Notes: generated from the letters alone by a model not told the origin. A stretch of 64,000 nt of DNA from Actinopolyspora saharensis (GCF_900100925.1 NZ_FNKO01000002.1:2170001-2234000), one strand, 5' to 3'; positions 24,963 through 35,028 are shown, numbered from the stretch's first letter. A program made the numbers and translations.

Positions 24963-27761
24963 TCAGCCCTCCATCGGAGGACGCCGCGCCTCATTGCCGC
25001 TCAACGCCACCAGAGTGCCGTCCGCGAGCAGTTCGTTGACCGAGGCGGGAAGCACGTAGGCGGTACCGCCCCCGGGCTGTTCGAACCACGGAACCGCCGT
25101 ACCGCACAGCACCTGCACGGGACGCTGCACGCGGTAGGCGAAGTAGTTCCGGCTCGCCCACTGCGGCGGCAGCGAACGCTGGCTGTACGGAGTGCGGATC
25201 GCGTACATGACGTTGCCCTCCGGATCACCGAAGCGGTCCACCTCGGCACCCGGCTGCAGCATCATGTTCTGCCTGCTGCGGTACAACGTCAGCGGCGGCT
25301 CGCCCCGGAGCGGCTGAATGGGCTGCTCCCCGCCGGGACGAGGTGGCTGCGGTGCGGCGGGAGCTCCCTGCTGCGGAGGCTGTTGCCCACCCATCGGAGG
25401 CTGCTGCCCGTTCTGCGGCGGCTGGGCCTGCCCCGGAGCGGGCCCCTGCGCACCCGGACCCGGCTGTGGCTGCCCCGGAGCTCCGGGCGCGTTCGGGTGC
25501 GGCGGGCGCGGAGGCGGCGGTGGAGCGGCTCCGCCCGGCCGTGCTGCCGGAGGAACTCCCGGAGGCTGCTGACCCTCCGCACCGGGAGCGGCCTGCGGCG
25601 GGGCGGATGGAGGCTGCTGAGCGGCCTGACCGGGAGCGGGCTGCTCGGCAGCTCCCGACTGCTCGGAACGAGGGGGCCGCTTCGGCAGCGGCGGGGGCAT
25701 CTGCCCGGGCGGAGGAGTGCCCGCCGCATCGCTGTCCTGCTCGGGTGTCCGCTCCGCCAGGGGCTCCGGTTCGGAGGGAGCGGCCTGCGGGGCCTCGGCC
25801 GCGATTTCCTCGGGCGCGGGAGCGGCGGGAACTCCGGAATCGCTTCCGGCAGCGGCGGAGGAGGGCTCCGGCCCGCCGGGCTGCTGAGGTGCGTCGTCCC
25901 GGCTTTCGGTGGCCGCGAACAGGAAGTTCCCCCCGGAGTCGTTGGCGGGCTCCGCATCGGTGGCGCCGCGCCGCCTGGGCAGCTCTCCCAGCGGGGACTC
26001 GGCGGGAGCCGCCTCCGCCTGTTCGGCCCGCTCGTCGTTCTCGACGGGAGTCGCCTCCCGCGCCTCGGTGGCGCTCTCGGGAGCTCCGAGCAGTTCATCC
26101 GCGGGGGAGGGACGCGCCTCCTCCCGGACGGCGGGTTCCTCGACGGAGTCCGACTCGGACGGGGGAGGAACGGGGGCGGAGTCCGCGGAGCCGTCGAGCA
26201 GCAGGCTGCCGAGCAGATAGGCGCAGGCCTGGTCGGGGCGGACGAAGCGCATCACCTCGTCGTCCTCCGGGCTCGTGACGATCCAGTCGGGGTCCTCGTC
26301 GAACAGCGACCGGACTTCTGCCGAACGGACCCCGAGGCTGTACTCGGAAGGATGAACCCCGAGTTCGTCGAACCGCTCGCGCAGCTGCGCGAAGATCGTC
26401 TCCGCGTCCTCCTCCTGATCGTCGGCGCGCCCGTGGCGGGAGGCGGCGACTACCTCGTCGAAGGAACGCGGTTCCTCCTGGACGACCGGGTCCTCGTCCT
26501 CCGGAGCGGACCTCGGCTCAGCGCGCTCTTCCGCCGTGAACGGGGAGCTTCCCGGGGACTCCGCGAGCGGGTCGTACGAACGTGCCGGTGCCTCGGAGAT
26601 CGATTCCCGGTGGAAGTCCTCCTCCGCGCGTTCCGGAGAGCTCTCCGGAACGTCCTCGTCCGGTCGCTCGGCGAAGTGGGGCATGGCCTGCTCCGGGGTG
26701 GCCGCCATGGTCGTGGTGACGGCTTCGGTCCCACCGCTGCCGTCGAGGGCGGCGCCGTCGTTCCCCAGCGGGAGCCCCTCGGGGGTGTCCGGGATGTTCG
26801 CGGAGCGCTCGGCCTCGGCCGTGGTCTCCGCGGCGCGGGCGGCCCTTTCGGCGGCCTCCCGCACGGCGGGATCGAGCTCGACGACCGCGAAACTCGCGGA
26901 GCGGATGTGCTGGACCAGTTCGGGCTGCGGCGGCATGCCGTACTGCGCCAGGTAGTAGGGAACGGCGCCCGGCCAGAGCCAGGTTCCGTCGCTGTGCCAG
27001 CTGTCCGGGACGGCCTCGGGCCGGTTCGGATCCAGCAGGTCCGGCCCGTAGCTCTCCGCGGGAAGCACCACGGGAGCGCTTTCGAGGTAGCGCAGCAGTG
27101 GTTCGTTCTCCTGCGGGGAGAGCGGAGGACGACCGTGGACGAGTGGACGCCCCTGCTCGTCCACGTCGTCGAACACGCGCGCCGTGATCAGACGGGGGCC
27201 CGCGGCTTCCTCACCAGCTGGGGCACTTTCGTGCGGTTCGGGCCGTCCCGGCGCTTCGGACTCCGGACGGCGGGGTTCCCGAACCGGCAGGGCGTCCGAG
27301 GGCTGCGCGAGGGCGTCCGAGGACTGCACGCTCGACAGCCGCGCGCTCATCCAGTCCGGGATGTTGTCCTCGGAACGCGGGTAGCGGCGCAGCTCCTCGG
27401 CGTAGGACTCGGGAGGCAGCGGCTGCTGCCACTGCGGTTCCTCGTCGAAGTTGATGTCGATCCGGTAGCTCGACGGGCGCTCCACTGTGTACAGCGCGCT
27501 GAGCCATGTGCCGACGTCGGGCCTGTACATCCCCTCGCGGAGGTGCTCGAAAATTCCGTTCAGCTCCTCCGGCGGCTCCCATGCTCGGCTATCGCCGTCC
27601 TGCAGGGTCACTTCCGCGAGCAGGTCGTGATACTCGCCCGTGGCGCGGTACTCCACGGTAACCTGTTGCCAGTCCTCGGGGGCCTCCTGCAGCAGCAGGA
27701 CCCCGATCCTGCGTGCTATCTGTTCCTGCTCTTCCGGGCTGATCGCTGTCGGGCGCGACAT
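24963..27761 (-). CDS. Large TNT-domain (NAD+ glycohydrolase) toxin-like protein with YezG-like N-terminus
   Basis: 932 aa. The C-terminal about 105 residues match the tuberculosis necrotizing toxin (TNT, DUF4237) fold: VDRFGDPEGNVMYA, TPYSQRSLPP, and VPWFEQPGGGTAYVLP; in CpnT this domain hydrolyses NAD+/NADP+. Residues 1 to about 110 (EDWQQVTVEYRATGEYHDLL; YRIDINFDEEPQW) resemble the YezG immunity fold. Two further small domains (about residues 250-330 and 440-510) and acidic, Pro/Gly/Gln-rich linkers (about 330-430 and 550-820) lie between. There is no signal peptide or membrane span, so export would need a special route. ATG 27761 follows GGGGGAGG by 9 nt. No separate immunity gene is evident nearby. 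Confidence 0.82.
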   Translation of the reverse strand: MSRPTAISPEEQEQIARRIGVLLLQEAPEDWQQVTVEYRATGEYHDLLAEVTLQDGDSRAWEPPEELNGIFEHLREGMYRPDVGTWLSALYTVERPSSYRIDINFDEEPQWQQPLPPESYAEELRRYPRSEDNIPDWMSARLSSVQSSDALAQPSDALPVREPRRPESEAPGRPEPHESAPAGEEAAGPRLITARVFDDVDEQGRPLVHGRPPLSPQENEPLLRYLESAPVVLPAESYGPDLLDPNRPEAVPDSWHSDGTWLWPGAVPYYLAQYGMPPQPELVQHIRSASFAVVELDPAVREAAERAARAAETTAEAERSANIPDTPEGLPLGNDGAALDGSGGTEAVTTTMAATPEQAMPHFAERPDEDVPESSPERAEEDFHRESISEAPARSYDPLAESPGSSPFTAEERAEPRSAPEDEDPVVQEEPRSFDEVVAASRHGRADDQEEDAETIFAQLRERFDELGVHPSEYSLGVRSAEVRSLFDEDPDWIVTSPEDDEVMRFVRPDQACAYLLGSLLLDGSADSAPVPPPSESDSVEEPAVREEARPSPADELLGAPESATEAREATPVENDERAEQAEAAPAESPLGELPRRRGATDAEPANDSGGNFLFAATESRDDAPQQPGGPEPSSAAAGSDSGVPAAPAPEEIAAEAPQAAPSEPEPLAERTPEQDSDAAGTPPPGQMPPPLPKRPPRSEQSGAAEQPAPGQAAQQPPSAPPQAAPGAEGQQPPGVPPAARPGGAAPPPPPRPPHPNAPGAPGQPQPGPGAQGPAPGQAQPPQNGQQPPMGGQQPPQQGAPAAPQPPRPGGEQPIQPLRGEPPLTLYRSRQNMMLQPGAEVDRFGDPEGNVMYAIRTPYSQRSLPPQWASRNYFAYRVQRPVQVLCGTAVPWFEQPGGGTAYVLPASVNELLADGTLVALSGNEARRPPMEG

Positions 27762-28070
27762 GGGTGTCATCCTCCCCCTCTCAACCGGGCCCTCCGACTC
27801 CACCCCACGTTGACGTTACTCGATCGACGCCCGGAGACGTCGCCCGGCTTTCGGGTTTCCGCTGGTCGAAACGAATTGGACTTCGCGCGGACCGGACGAG
27901 GTTTCGTGAGCACACTCTGCCCAGTACGGGCTCGGCGGGACACCCCTTCGCGGTCGTTATCGCTCGATCGGGGAGTGGGGTGAGTCGAGTCGGGACCCAC
28001 CGCGCGGAGCGATTGGCAGATCCGTCACAACCGCGCGGTCGGCGAGGGGGCGAGCCGTTACGGTCGTCGC
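27762..28070. other. Divergent promoter region
   Basis: 309 bp between the TNT gene and the transporter gene. It includes the TNT-gene ribosome site, TTGACG at about 27810, and, for the plus-strand gene, TACGGT at 28059-28064. Nothing gene-like is seen. Confidence 0.5.
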
Positions 28071-29096
28071 GTGAGTGCCGAGACCGTTCTTCGCTCCCGC
28101 AGTCCCGGTTCCGAACTGCTCGTTCGCGCTCTCGGCGTGCTGGGGGCCGCCGCCGTGGGATTCCTGCTGGCCTTGCAGTCCAGGGTGAACGGTGCGCTGG
28201 GGACCCAGCTGCGGGACCCGTTGGCCGCTTCGGTGGTTTCCTTCGGGGGCGGGCTGACGGTGCTGCTCGTCGTGGTGGCCGTCACCCCGAGCGCGCGCCG
28301 CGGCTTCGGCAGGCTCGTGCGCACCATCCGCGCCGGCACCGGGATCAGGCCCTGGCAGTGCGTCGGCGGTGTCTGCGGTGCTTTCCTCGTGTTCAGCCAG
28401 AGCGTGGCCGCCAGCCTGCTCGGCGTCGCGCTGTTCACCGTCGGTGCCGTCGGAGGGCAGGTCGCCAGTGGACTCGTGGTGGACCGCCTGGGACTCGGCT
28501 CGGGAGTCACCCGGCACCTGACCGTTCCGCGGGTGCTCGGTGCGCTGCTGGCCCTGGTGGCCGTGGTCGTCGCCGTATCGGCCCGGCTGGGCGCGGCCCA
28601 CGTGAGCTGGTTGGTGCTGCTTCCCGTGCTCGCGGGAACCGGGGTGGCCTGGCAGCAGGCCATGAACGGCCTCGTCAAGCAGACGGCGGACTCGGCGGTG
28701 TCGGCTGCCACGCTGAACTTCGGGACGGGGACGGTCGCGCTGCTGGTGGCCTTCGGAGTGGAGATCGTGCTGCACGGTTTCCCCGTCGAGTGGCCGGCCA
28801 CCCCCTGGCTGTACATCGGCGGGTTGCTCGGGATATTCGTCGTGTCGGGCTCGGCGATCCTGGTGCACTACACCGGGGTGCTGCTGTTGAGCATGGGCAT
28901 CGTCTCCGGGCAGCTGATCGGCGCGCTGGCGTTGGACCTGCTGCTGCCCGTGAGCGGTTCGCACGTGGACGTGGGGACCGTGCTGGGGATCTGCCTGGCG
29001 CTGTTCGCGGTCGCCGTGGCCTCCGTGGAAAGGGGTGGAGTGTCCTCCCGTGCGAGATCTGCGAGGATAACCAACCGTGAGCGCCACGATTCTTGA
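28071..29096 (+). CDS. DMT-superfamily membrane transporter (DUF606/YdcZ-like, duplicated)
   Basis: 341 aa with about ten hydrophobic spans in two similar halves. Each half begins with a motif of the kind [20 protein letters not shown] and later [20 protein letters not shown], typical of the DUF606/YdcZ branch of drug/metabolite transporters. Substrate unknown. GTG 28071 is preceded by TACGGT at 6 nt, a leaderless-type start. The end overlaps folD by 20 bp in another frame, so folD translation may be coupled to it. The basic C-terminus ([16 protein letters not shown]) lies in that overlap. Confidence 0.8.
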   Translation: MSAETVLRSRSPGSELLVRALGVLGAAAVGFLLALQSRVNGALGTQLRDPLAASVVSFGGGLTVLLVVVAVTPSARRGFGRLVRTIRAGTGIRPWQCVGGVCGAFLVFSQSVAASLLGVALFTVGAVGGQVASGLVVDRLGLGSGVTRHLTVPRVLGALLALVAVVVAVSARLGAAHVSWLVLLPVLAGTGVAWQQAMNGLVKQTADSAVSAATLNFGTGTVALLVAFGVEIVLHGFPVEWPATPWLYIGGLLGIFVVSGSAILVHYTGVLLLSMGIVSGQLIGALALDLLLPVSGSHVDVGTVLGICLALFAVAVASVERGGVSSRARSARITNRERHDS

Positions 29097-29928
29097 CGGT
29101 AAGGCCACCAAGAACGCCATCTTCGACGAGCTGCGGCCCAGGGTGGCCGCGCTCGCGGAACAGGGCCGCACGCCGGGGCTGGCCACGGTGCTGGTGGGCG
29201 ACGACCCCGCCTCGCACTCCTACGTGCGCGGCAAGCACAACGACTGCGCGCAGGTCGGCATCGAGTCGATCCGCAAGGAGCTGCCCGCCGACATCGGTCA
29301 GGCCGAGCTCGAGGGCGTGATCGACGAGCTCAACGCCGACCCGGCGTGCACGGGTTACATCGTCCAGCTGCCGGTTCCCGATCACCTCGACACCGGGGCC
29401 CTGCTGCAGCGGGTCGACGTGCGCAAGGACGCCGACGGGCTCAACCCGGTCAGCCTCGGAAGGCTGGTCCTGGGGGAGCCGGCCCCGCTGCCGTGCACCC
29501 CGCGCGGGATCGTCGAGCTGCTGCGCCGCTACGGCGTCGAGCTGAACGGGGCCCACGTCGCGGTCCTCGGGCGCGGGATCACCGTCGGCAGGCCCCTGGG
29601 GCTGCTGCTGACCCGGCGCAGCGAGAACGCGACCGTCACGTTGTGCCACACGGGGACCAAGGACGTCGCCGCCGAGCTGGCCAGGGCCGATGTCGTGGTG
29701 GCCGCGGCGGGCAAGCCGAATCTGGTCACACCGGACATGATCAAGCCGGGTGCCGCCGTTCTCGACGTGGGGGTGACCCGCGGTGAGAGCGGCCCGATGG
29801 GTGATGTCCACCCGGACGTGGCCGAGGTGGCCGGTTTCCTCTCGCCGAACCCGGGCGGTATCGGTCCGATGACCCGCGCGATGCTGCTGAACAACGTGGT
29901 CGAGGCCGCGGAGCGCGCGGCGGAGTGA
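29077..29928 (+). CDS. folD: Bifunctional methylenetetrahydrofolate dehydrogenase/cyclohydrolase
   Basis: Interconverts 5,10-methylene-THF and 10-formyl-THF, the one-carbon donor used by PurN and PurH (also in this window) and for formyl-Met. The 283-aa length is standard. Visible motifs are [15 protein letters not shown] with the catalytic Tyr/Lys, [28 protein letters not shown], the NADP-binding [14 protein letters not shown], and [11 protein letters not shown] near the C-terminus. Start GTG 29077 with GAGG 10 nt upstream. It is followed by the DUF3017 gene, the same order as Rv3356c-Rv3355c. Confidence 0.96.
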   Translation: MSATILDGKATKNAIFDELRPRVAALAEQGRTPGLATVLVGDDPASHSYVRGKHNDCAQVGIESIRKELPADIGQAELEGVIDELNADPACTGYIVQLPVPDHLDTGALLQRVDVRKDADGLNPVSLGRLVLGEPAPLPCTPRGIVELLRRYGVELNGAHVAVLGRGITVGRPLGLLLTRRSENATVTLCHTGTKDVAAELARADVVVAAAGKPNLVTPDMIKPGAAVLDVGVTRGESGPMGDVHPDVAEVAGFLSPNPGGIGPMTRAMLLNNVVEAAERAAE

Positions 29929-30100
29929 TCGGGCGAGTCGCTCGCGGGACGTGGGGAGCTGCCCCGGGCGGTTCCCACGTTCCACGGGCGTCGAGCGCCC
30001 GTTCCGGAATCCGCGCTCCGGGGGCGAGTGCCCGGTTCGGGTGAGCCGTCGGTTCCCCGGCCCACTGATCAGGTCCTGCGAACGGCTTCGGAGAGGGACG

Positions 30101-30394
30101 ATGTTCGACCGGTTCGTCGGTGGACGCGGCTCGGTGCACCTGTGGTTCGCGCTCGTGGTGCTGGTCGCGCTGCTCGGGCTGCTGCGCGTGGCCATGTCGC
30201 ACTGGAGGGACGGCGCGACCCTGCTCGGCGGTGCCTTCCTGCTCGCCGCGGTGTTCAGGGCCGGGCTGTCCTCGGAGCGGGTCGGTCTGCTGGCCATCCG
30301 GAGTCGCCCGGTGGACGTGGTGCTCTACGGGGCGCTCGGGGCGGTCATCGTGTTCGTGGCCGTCACGATCAAGGGTGGCCCCCTGGCGGGTTGA
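30101..30394 (+). CDS. DUF3017 membrane protein
   Basis: A 97-aa protein with three hydrophobic spans (about residues 12-30, 38-54, 72-92) and short basic loops. The VHLWFALVVLVALLGLLRVA start and FRAGLSSERVGLLAIRSRPV middle are typical of DUF3017, nearly always found downstream of folD in actinobacteria. Function unknown. ATG 30101 has GAGAGGG 3-4 nt upstream. It is 172 bp after folD and probably in the same transcript. Confidence 0.85.
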   Translation: MFDRFVGGRGSVHLWFALVVLVALLGLLRVAMSHWRDGATLLGGAFLLAAVFRAGLSSERVGLLAIRSRPVDVVLYGALGAVIVFVAVTIKGGPLAG

Positions 30395-30486
30395 CGGGCC
30401 GGGCTCCGTCCGTCGAGCGGCGTCAGCAGCTCACCACCACCCGAGCAGTCGGTACTGCCGCGCGGAACGAGCCGCCGAACTTCCGA

Positions 30487-31332
30487 TCAGTCCCACCAGA
30501 AGGTCCACTGCCTGCGGCCGCGTATCTCCTCGGCGTACGTGGAGATGCTGCCCGTGTCCTGCATGATCCGGTCCGGGGCGAACGTCCAGTGCTCCGCTGC
30601 CACGGCCGCGGCGTGTTCGGCGCGGATCGGCGGGGCCGCCACGCTGAGGTCCAGCCGGTCGGGACCGAGGCGCAGCACGCGGGCCCCGAAGCGGTTCTCC
30701 CAGCTGCGCAGCATCGCGGACAGCCCGGCCGAGCGGGAGACGTGGTTCGTGGCTCCCGACCACCCGAGCACGGTGAGCACGTCGGCCCCGCGGGGGGCCG
30801 GTACCAGGCCGAGCCGGGTCTGCTCCTCGAGCAGCCGCTGGGTCAGCTGGTTGGCGAGCACGGTCGGGTCGGCCAGCAGGTCGCCGGGCGCCGCGAGGCC
30901 GGGGCAGGAGTGCCCGAACGGGGCGAGGCTCTCCGCGTCGTAGGCTGGGCCGAGTTCGGAGTCGACCTGGCACAGGCCGTCCCAGATCCTGCTCATGACC
31001 TGCTCGGGCTGCCACTTGTCGATGTGGGCCCGCGGCTCCGGAGTGACCACGCCGACGGTGCAGCGGTCGCCGTACAGCTCGGTGTCGTCCACCAGCAGCA
31101 GTGGCCACAGCCCGTTGTAGCTGCTCTCGGCGCGCAGTGTTGCCAACAGCTGTGCGGAGGGGGGCTCCTTGCTCATCCAGCAGAGCGGTCCGGGATCGTG
31201 GTTTCCGTCGATCCTGGTGGACTGCTCGGCCAGCAGTTCACCGGCCGGTAGCTCGACCCGGCCTGCGAAGCCGATCCGCAGCGTTGCGAACGGATCCGCC
31301 GCGGTTTCGTCCTTCGGGGGTTCCCATGGCAC
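30487..31332 (-). CDS. DUF4253 protein
   Basis: 281 aa, soluble. The C-terminal domain of about 110 residues ends RRQWTFWWD, the family hallmark, and includes DVLTVLGWSGATNH and the segment AAAVAAEHWTFAPDRI. The N-terminal half (WPLLLVDDTELYGDR; WQPEQVMSRIWDGL) is also usual for these proteins. Function unknown. Its promoter region (31333-31554) is shared with nothing obvious. It converges with the folD-DUF3017 transcript. Confidence 0.85.
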   Translation of the reverse strand: MPWEPPKDETAADPFATLRIGFAGRVELPAGELLAEQSTRIDGNHDPGPLCWMSKEPPSAQLLATLRAESSYNGLWPLLLVDDTELYGDRCTVGVVTPEPRAHIDKWQPEQVMSRIWDGLCQVDSELGPAYDAESLAPFGHSCPGLAAPGDLLADPTVLANQLTQRLLEEQTRLGLVPAPRGADVLTVLGWSGATNHVSRSAGLSAMLRSWENRFGARVLRLGPDRLDLSVAAPPIRAEHAAAVAAEHWTFAPDRIMQDTGSISTYAEEIRGRRQWTFWWD

Positions 31333-31554
31333 TGCACCGCCTCCTCACCAAGCGGCCACACGCCGCGAGCGGCGGGTCGGGATCATCGCTTTGGCGATCA
31401 GTGTGCCATTCCGACGGGGTGAACTCCGAACGCAGGACCTTGATTCGATGTGTGGTACCTGACCTTTCCTCCTTCGAAGGAGTGAATGTCACTCGACCGG
31501 AGGAGCCTGAAGTGCTTCCGGACGGTCCGGGGATCTGTTCGGAGAGCACGCGGT

Positions 31555-31749
31555 TCAGGCTCCCGCCGGATGTCCTTCCACCTCGCAGTCCCCTCCGGGG
31601 AAGACGAGCCGTTCGTGTCCGTCGTCGAAGCGGACCAGGTACGGGGGCTCCCCGTTCTCCCCGCGGACCTCGAGGATCACCCCGGCGCGATCGGGTTGCT
31701 CGACCGTGCGGCTGTGCACGTAGAACCGTTCTCCTGTGGCGGCCTTCAT
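31555..31749 (-). CDS. DUF1918 small protein
   Basis: A 64-aa actinobacterial protein: MKAATGERFYVHSRTVEQPD, then GVILEVRGENGEPPYLVRFD and DGHERLVFPGGD. This pattern is diagnostic of DUF1918, a small beta-rich domain of unknown function. A strong ribosome site, AGGAGGTGA, lies 5-6 nt before ATG 31749. It is monocistronic. Confidence 0.9.
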   Translation of the reverse strand: MKAATGERFYVHSRTVEQPDRAGVILEVRGENGEPPYLVRFDDGHERLVFPGGDCEVEGHPAGA

Positions 31750-31870
31750 GAGTAGTCACCTCCTGACGGGTCGTGCCTCCAGGCTAGGTGACCGGTGCCA
31801 CATTTCGCAGGTCTCCGTCGAGTGAGTAGCCCACATCAGCCGGGTGACTTCGCGGGTGGACGCGCACGGC

Positions 31871-32407
31871 TCAGTCGCCGCCCTCGCCGCCTTCACCGCC
31901 CTCGGAACCACCTGAGTCGCCGGACCCGCCGGACTCGCCCGAACCGCCGGACTCGCCCGAACCGCCGGACTCGCCGGAACCACCGGAACCGCCGGAGCAG
32001 ATGTCGAGCACCTGCTGAGCGTGCGCGAGCTTCTGCTGGGTCCACTCGGCGCTGTTGTCGATGGTCACTTCTCCGGACGCCACTCGCTCGGCGGAACTCT
32101 GCATGTCGCGCAGGGCTCGCTGCAGTGCCTGGTCGCTGGTCCGGTTCGCGAGGTTGCCGAGTTCCTCGGCCTTGCTGCGGGCCTTCTCCTGGGCCTGCTG
32201 CGGATCGGAGAAGTTCGGCACGAACTGCACGGCTCCGGTGGCCTTGGCGCAGGTCTGGGCGGTGTCCAGACTCTTCTGCGCCTGGTCGATGCCCTCCTGG
32301 GCGTTCTGCACGCCTTGCTGGGCCTCCTGCAACTCGCCACACGCCGCTGTGGCCGTCAGCATGGGAAGGGCCAGAACGAGCATCACGAGCTTGCTGCGGA
32401 TACGCAT
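31871..32407 (-). CDS. Lipoprotein with Ser-Gly-Glu repeat tail, hypothetical
   Basis: 178 aa. Residues 1-22 are a lipoprotein signal (MRIRSKLVMLVLALPMLTAT) with the acylated Cys expected at 23 (TAAC, a slightly atypical lipobox). Residues about 24-140 are helical and rich in Gln/Ala (ELQEAQQGVQNAQEGIDQAQ), looking like a coiled coil. The last about 38 residues are Gly/Ser/Glu tandem repeats (GGSGES units, four or five copies), probably an extended surface stalk. CGGAGGA lies 4 nt before ATG 32407. Function unknown; the DNA of the tail is repetitive and may vary in copy number. Confidence 0.75.
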   Translation of the reverse strand: MRIRSKLVMLVLALPMLTATAACGELQEAQQGVQNAQEGIDQAQKSLDTAQTCAKATGAVQFVPNFSDPQQAQEKARSKAEELGNLANRTSDQALQRALRDMQSSAERVASGEVTIDNSAEWTQQKLAHAQQVLDICSGGSGGSGESGGSGESGGSGESGGSGDSGGSEGGEGGEGGD

Positions 32408-32528
32408 GGGTCCTCCGTCGTCGGCGCGGGTTCTCAGTCCTCCCGCCTCGTGCAGCCTACCGACTCCCCGGCCCGGGCAAGGTGCCTTCGCGCGTTCCGA
32501 CACCGGTCGCGGGACGGCGGAGCGGGGC

Positions 32529-33359
32529 TCAGCTCGGTGTTATCCAGGCCATCACCTTCGGCGGGAGTCCCAGGTCGGCGAGCCACGGGACGGCGCCGAC
32601 CCGGTAGAGCACCACGGCGGACAGGATCGTGGCCGCGATGGTCAGCCCCGGGCCGATGATCGCCAGTTCGACCTTGCCCCCGGTCTTCATCCGCATGGCC
32701 TTCGGAGGGGCGACGGGGTACCAGGTCTGGCCCTTGAGGGGGGTGGGCCAGAGCATCGGGCAGCCCTGCTCGGTGATGGCGTCGCCGATGAAGTGGGCCA
32801 CGCACCCGATCATGACTGCCACCCCGAACGCGGCCGCGTCGTGCGGCTGGTTGCCGCTCCAGGCCCAGCAGACGATGGTCAGCGTCAGCGAAACGGCCGC
32901 GATCAGCAGCGCGTCGCTCTGCGGGGACCAGTTGTTCATCAGCCCCCGGACGGTGAGCCCGGCGAAGACGAACATCAGCACGCCGAGGGCGGCGCCGTTG
33001 CTGCTCTGCACGATGGCCGTGGTGATCAGCCCGGCCAGTATCGCGAACACGATGGTGTGGGTGAAGCCTCGGTGCGTGCCCGAGCGGTCGCTGTCGTGCT
33101 GGGTCCGGGTCAGGCGGTACATGAAGCCGCTGAACCCGCTCAGGGCGGCCGAGACGCCGCGCGACATTCCGCCGAAGGTGCGGGCCACGGTGGACTTCGG
33201 GTGGTCGATGTCCGGCAGCAGCGCGGCCCCTGTTGCCAGGGTCGCGCCCACCACCCAGGTCTTGGGGGTGAGCTGACCGATGGTGTGCGAACCGGCGGAC
33301 GCCGTCACGGCGGCCCATGCCGCGAGTCCGCTCATCGCGTGGGTGGGTCCGGTCGCCAC
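32529..33359 (-). CDS. YdjM-like membrane-bound metal-dependent hydrolase (PF04307 type)
   Basis: 276 aa with about six hydrophobic spans and conserved metal-binding motifs: THAMSGLAAWA at the N-terminus, LLPDIDHPKS near 50, HRGFTHT near 95, and HFIGDAITEQGCPMLWP near 190. These His/Asp motifs define the LexA-regulated YdjM-like family of inner-membrane hydrolases; the substrate is not known. GTG 33359 has GGAGGAA 5 nt upstream. No LexA box was seen in front of this gene. It is divergent from icd, 289 bp apart. Confidence 0.85.
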   Translation of the reverse strand: MATGPTHAMSGLAAWAAVTASAGSHTIGQLTPKTWVVGATLATGAALLPDIDHPKSTVARTFGGMSRGVSAALSGFSGFMYRLTRTQHDSDRSGTHRGFTHTIVFAILAGLITTAIVQSSNGAALGVLMFVFAGLTVRGLMNNWSPQSDALLIAAVSLTLTIVCWAWSGNQPHDAAAFGVAVMIGCVAHFIGDAITEQGCPMLWPTPLKGQTWYPVAPPKAMRMKTGGKVELAIIGPGLTIAATILSAVVLYRVGAVPWLADLGLPPKVMAWITPS

Positions 33360-33648
33360 GAGGTTCCTCCAAGATCACGGTACGTGTCGAGCGTAGCGTC
33401 CCCGTGGACGTCGCCGGGGGACCCGCGCCGGAAAACCGGCTGCGGTGGGAGAACCCGGTGGCGTTGTTGTGTCGTTGCTCACGGGGTCGGTGGTTCCGCG
33501 GGGCTGGGCGGCCTGCTGCGCAGGGTCGTGTCGGGTGGTGGAACGTCTGCCGAAGGCGGGAGCTGCGACGGGTGGGGCTCACAGTCGGCCGGTTTAGCAG
33601 TACGCTTGTACCGTTTGCGTTTCTCGTGCGAGAGGAGCACCCCGCCAC

Positions 33649-34869
33649 ATGAGCAAGATCAAGGTACTCGGAACCGTCGCCGAGCTCGACGGCGACGAGA
33701 TGACCCGCATCATCTGGTCCTTCATCAAGGACAAGCTGATCCACCCCTACCTGGACATCAACCTCGACTACTACGACCTGGGCGTCGAGAACAGGGACGC
33801 CACCGATGACCAGGTGACCGTCGACGCGGCCAACGCGATCTCCAAGCACGGCGTGGGCGTCAAGTGCGCCACCATCACCCCGGACGAGGCCCGCGTGGAC
33901 GAGTTCGGGCTGAAGAAGATGTGGCGCAGCCCGAACGGCACGATCCGCAACATCCTCGGCGGCGTGATCTTCCGCGAGCCGATCGTCATCTCCAACATCC
34001 CGCGGTACGTGCCGACCTGGACCAAGCCGGTCGTCATCGGCAGGCACGCGCACGCCGACCAGTACAAGGCCACCGATTTCAAGGTTCCCGGCGCGGGCAC
34101 CGTGACCGTGACCTACACGCCGGCCGACGGTTCCGAGCCGATGGAGCTCGAGGTCGCCAACTTCCCCGAAGAGGGCGGTGTGGCGATGGCCATGTACAAC
34201 TACCGGCGCTCCATCGAGGAGTTCGCGCGGGCCTCGTTCCGCTACGGCCTCGAGCGGGGCTACCCGGTCTACATGTCCACCAAGAACACGATCCTCAAGT
34301 CCTACGACGGTCTGTTCAAGGACGTGTTCGAGGAGATCTACGAGAACGAGTTCAAGGCCGACTTCGAGGCCAACGGGCTCGAGTACGAGCACCGGCTGAT
34401 CGACGACATGGTCGCCACCGCGCTGAAGTGGGAGGGCGGCTACGTCTGGGCCTGCAAGAACTACGACGGTGACGTCCAGTCCGACACGGTCGCCCAGGGC
34501 TACGGTTCCCTCGGCCTGATGACCTCGGTGCTGATGACCGAGAACGGAACCGTCGAGGCCGAGGCCGCGCACGGCACGGTCACCAGGCACTACCGCAGGC
34601 ACCAGCAGGGTCAGGAGACCTCCACCAACCCGATCGCGTCCATCTTCGCGTGGACCCGCGGGCTGCAGCAGCGCGGCAAGCTGGACTCGACCCCCGAGGT
34701 CGTCGAGTTCGCCAAGGCGCTGGAGCAGGTCGTCATCGAGACCGTCGAGAGCGGCAAGATGACCAAGGACCTCGCGCTGCTGGTCGGTGGCGACCAGGGG
34801 CACCTGAACACCCAGGACTTCCTGAACGCGCTGGACGAGAACCTGCAGAAGAAGATGGCCCAGCGCTGA
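33649..34869 (+). CDS. icd: NADP-dependent isocitrate dehydrogenase (homodimeric, Icd1 type)
   Basis: TCA-cycle enzyme making 2-oxoglutarate, CO2 and NADPH. The 406-aa length and motifs mark the eukaryote-like homodimeric class: [12 protein letters not shown] near residue 12, [14 protein letters not shown] near 92, [28 protein letters not shown] and [18 protein letters not shown] lies about 10 nt before ATG 33649; TACGCT at 33601-33606 is a possible -10. Same neighbourhood as Rv3339c. It sits with sucCD and sdhAB in this window, so several TCA-cycle steps are encoded here. A hairpin follows at 35010. Confidence 0.96.
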   Translation: MSKIKVLGTVAELDGDEMTRIIWSFIKDKLIHPYLDINLDYYDLGVENRDATDDQVTVDAANAISKHGVGVKCATITPDEARVDEFGLKKMWRSPNGTIRNILGGVIFREPIVISNIPRYVPTWTKPVVIGRHAHADQYKATDFKVPGAGTVTVTYTPADGSEPMELEVANFPEEGGVAMAMYNYRRSIEEFARASFRYGLERGYPVYMSTKNTILKSYDGLFKDVFEEIYENEFKADFEANGLEYEHRLIDDMVATALKWEGGYVWACKNYDGDVQSDTVAQGYGSLGLMTSVLMTENGTVEAEAAHGTVTRHYRRHQQGQETSTNPIASIFAWTRGLQQRGKLDSTPEVVEFAKALEQVVIETVESGKMTKDLALLVGGDQGHLNTQDFLNALDENLQKKMAQR

Positions 34870-35009
34870 GGTTCGCCTCCGGGGTCGTCCTGGACCGCCG
34901 CTGGCTCGGCGGAACCTTCCGCCGGTGACCGGATCGGCAGGACGGCCGTGTCCGACGCGGTGCGCCGCTGGTGCGCCGCTGCGTCGGAGGGATGACTACG
35001 CCGTCCCGG

Positions 35010-35028
35010 CGTGCGGGGAAACCGCACG
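35010..35028 (+). terminator. Hairpin downstream of icd
   Basis: Perfect 7-bp stem CGTGCGG/CCGCACG with loop GGAAA; a short TTTCTC follows 10 bp later. It is 140 bp after the icd stop. Confidence 0.4.
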
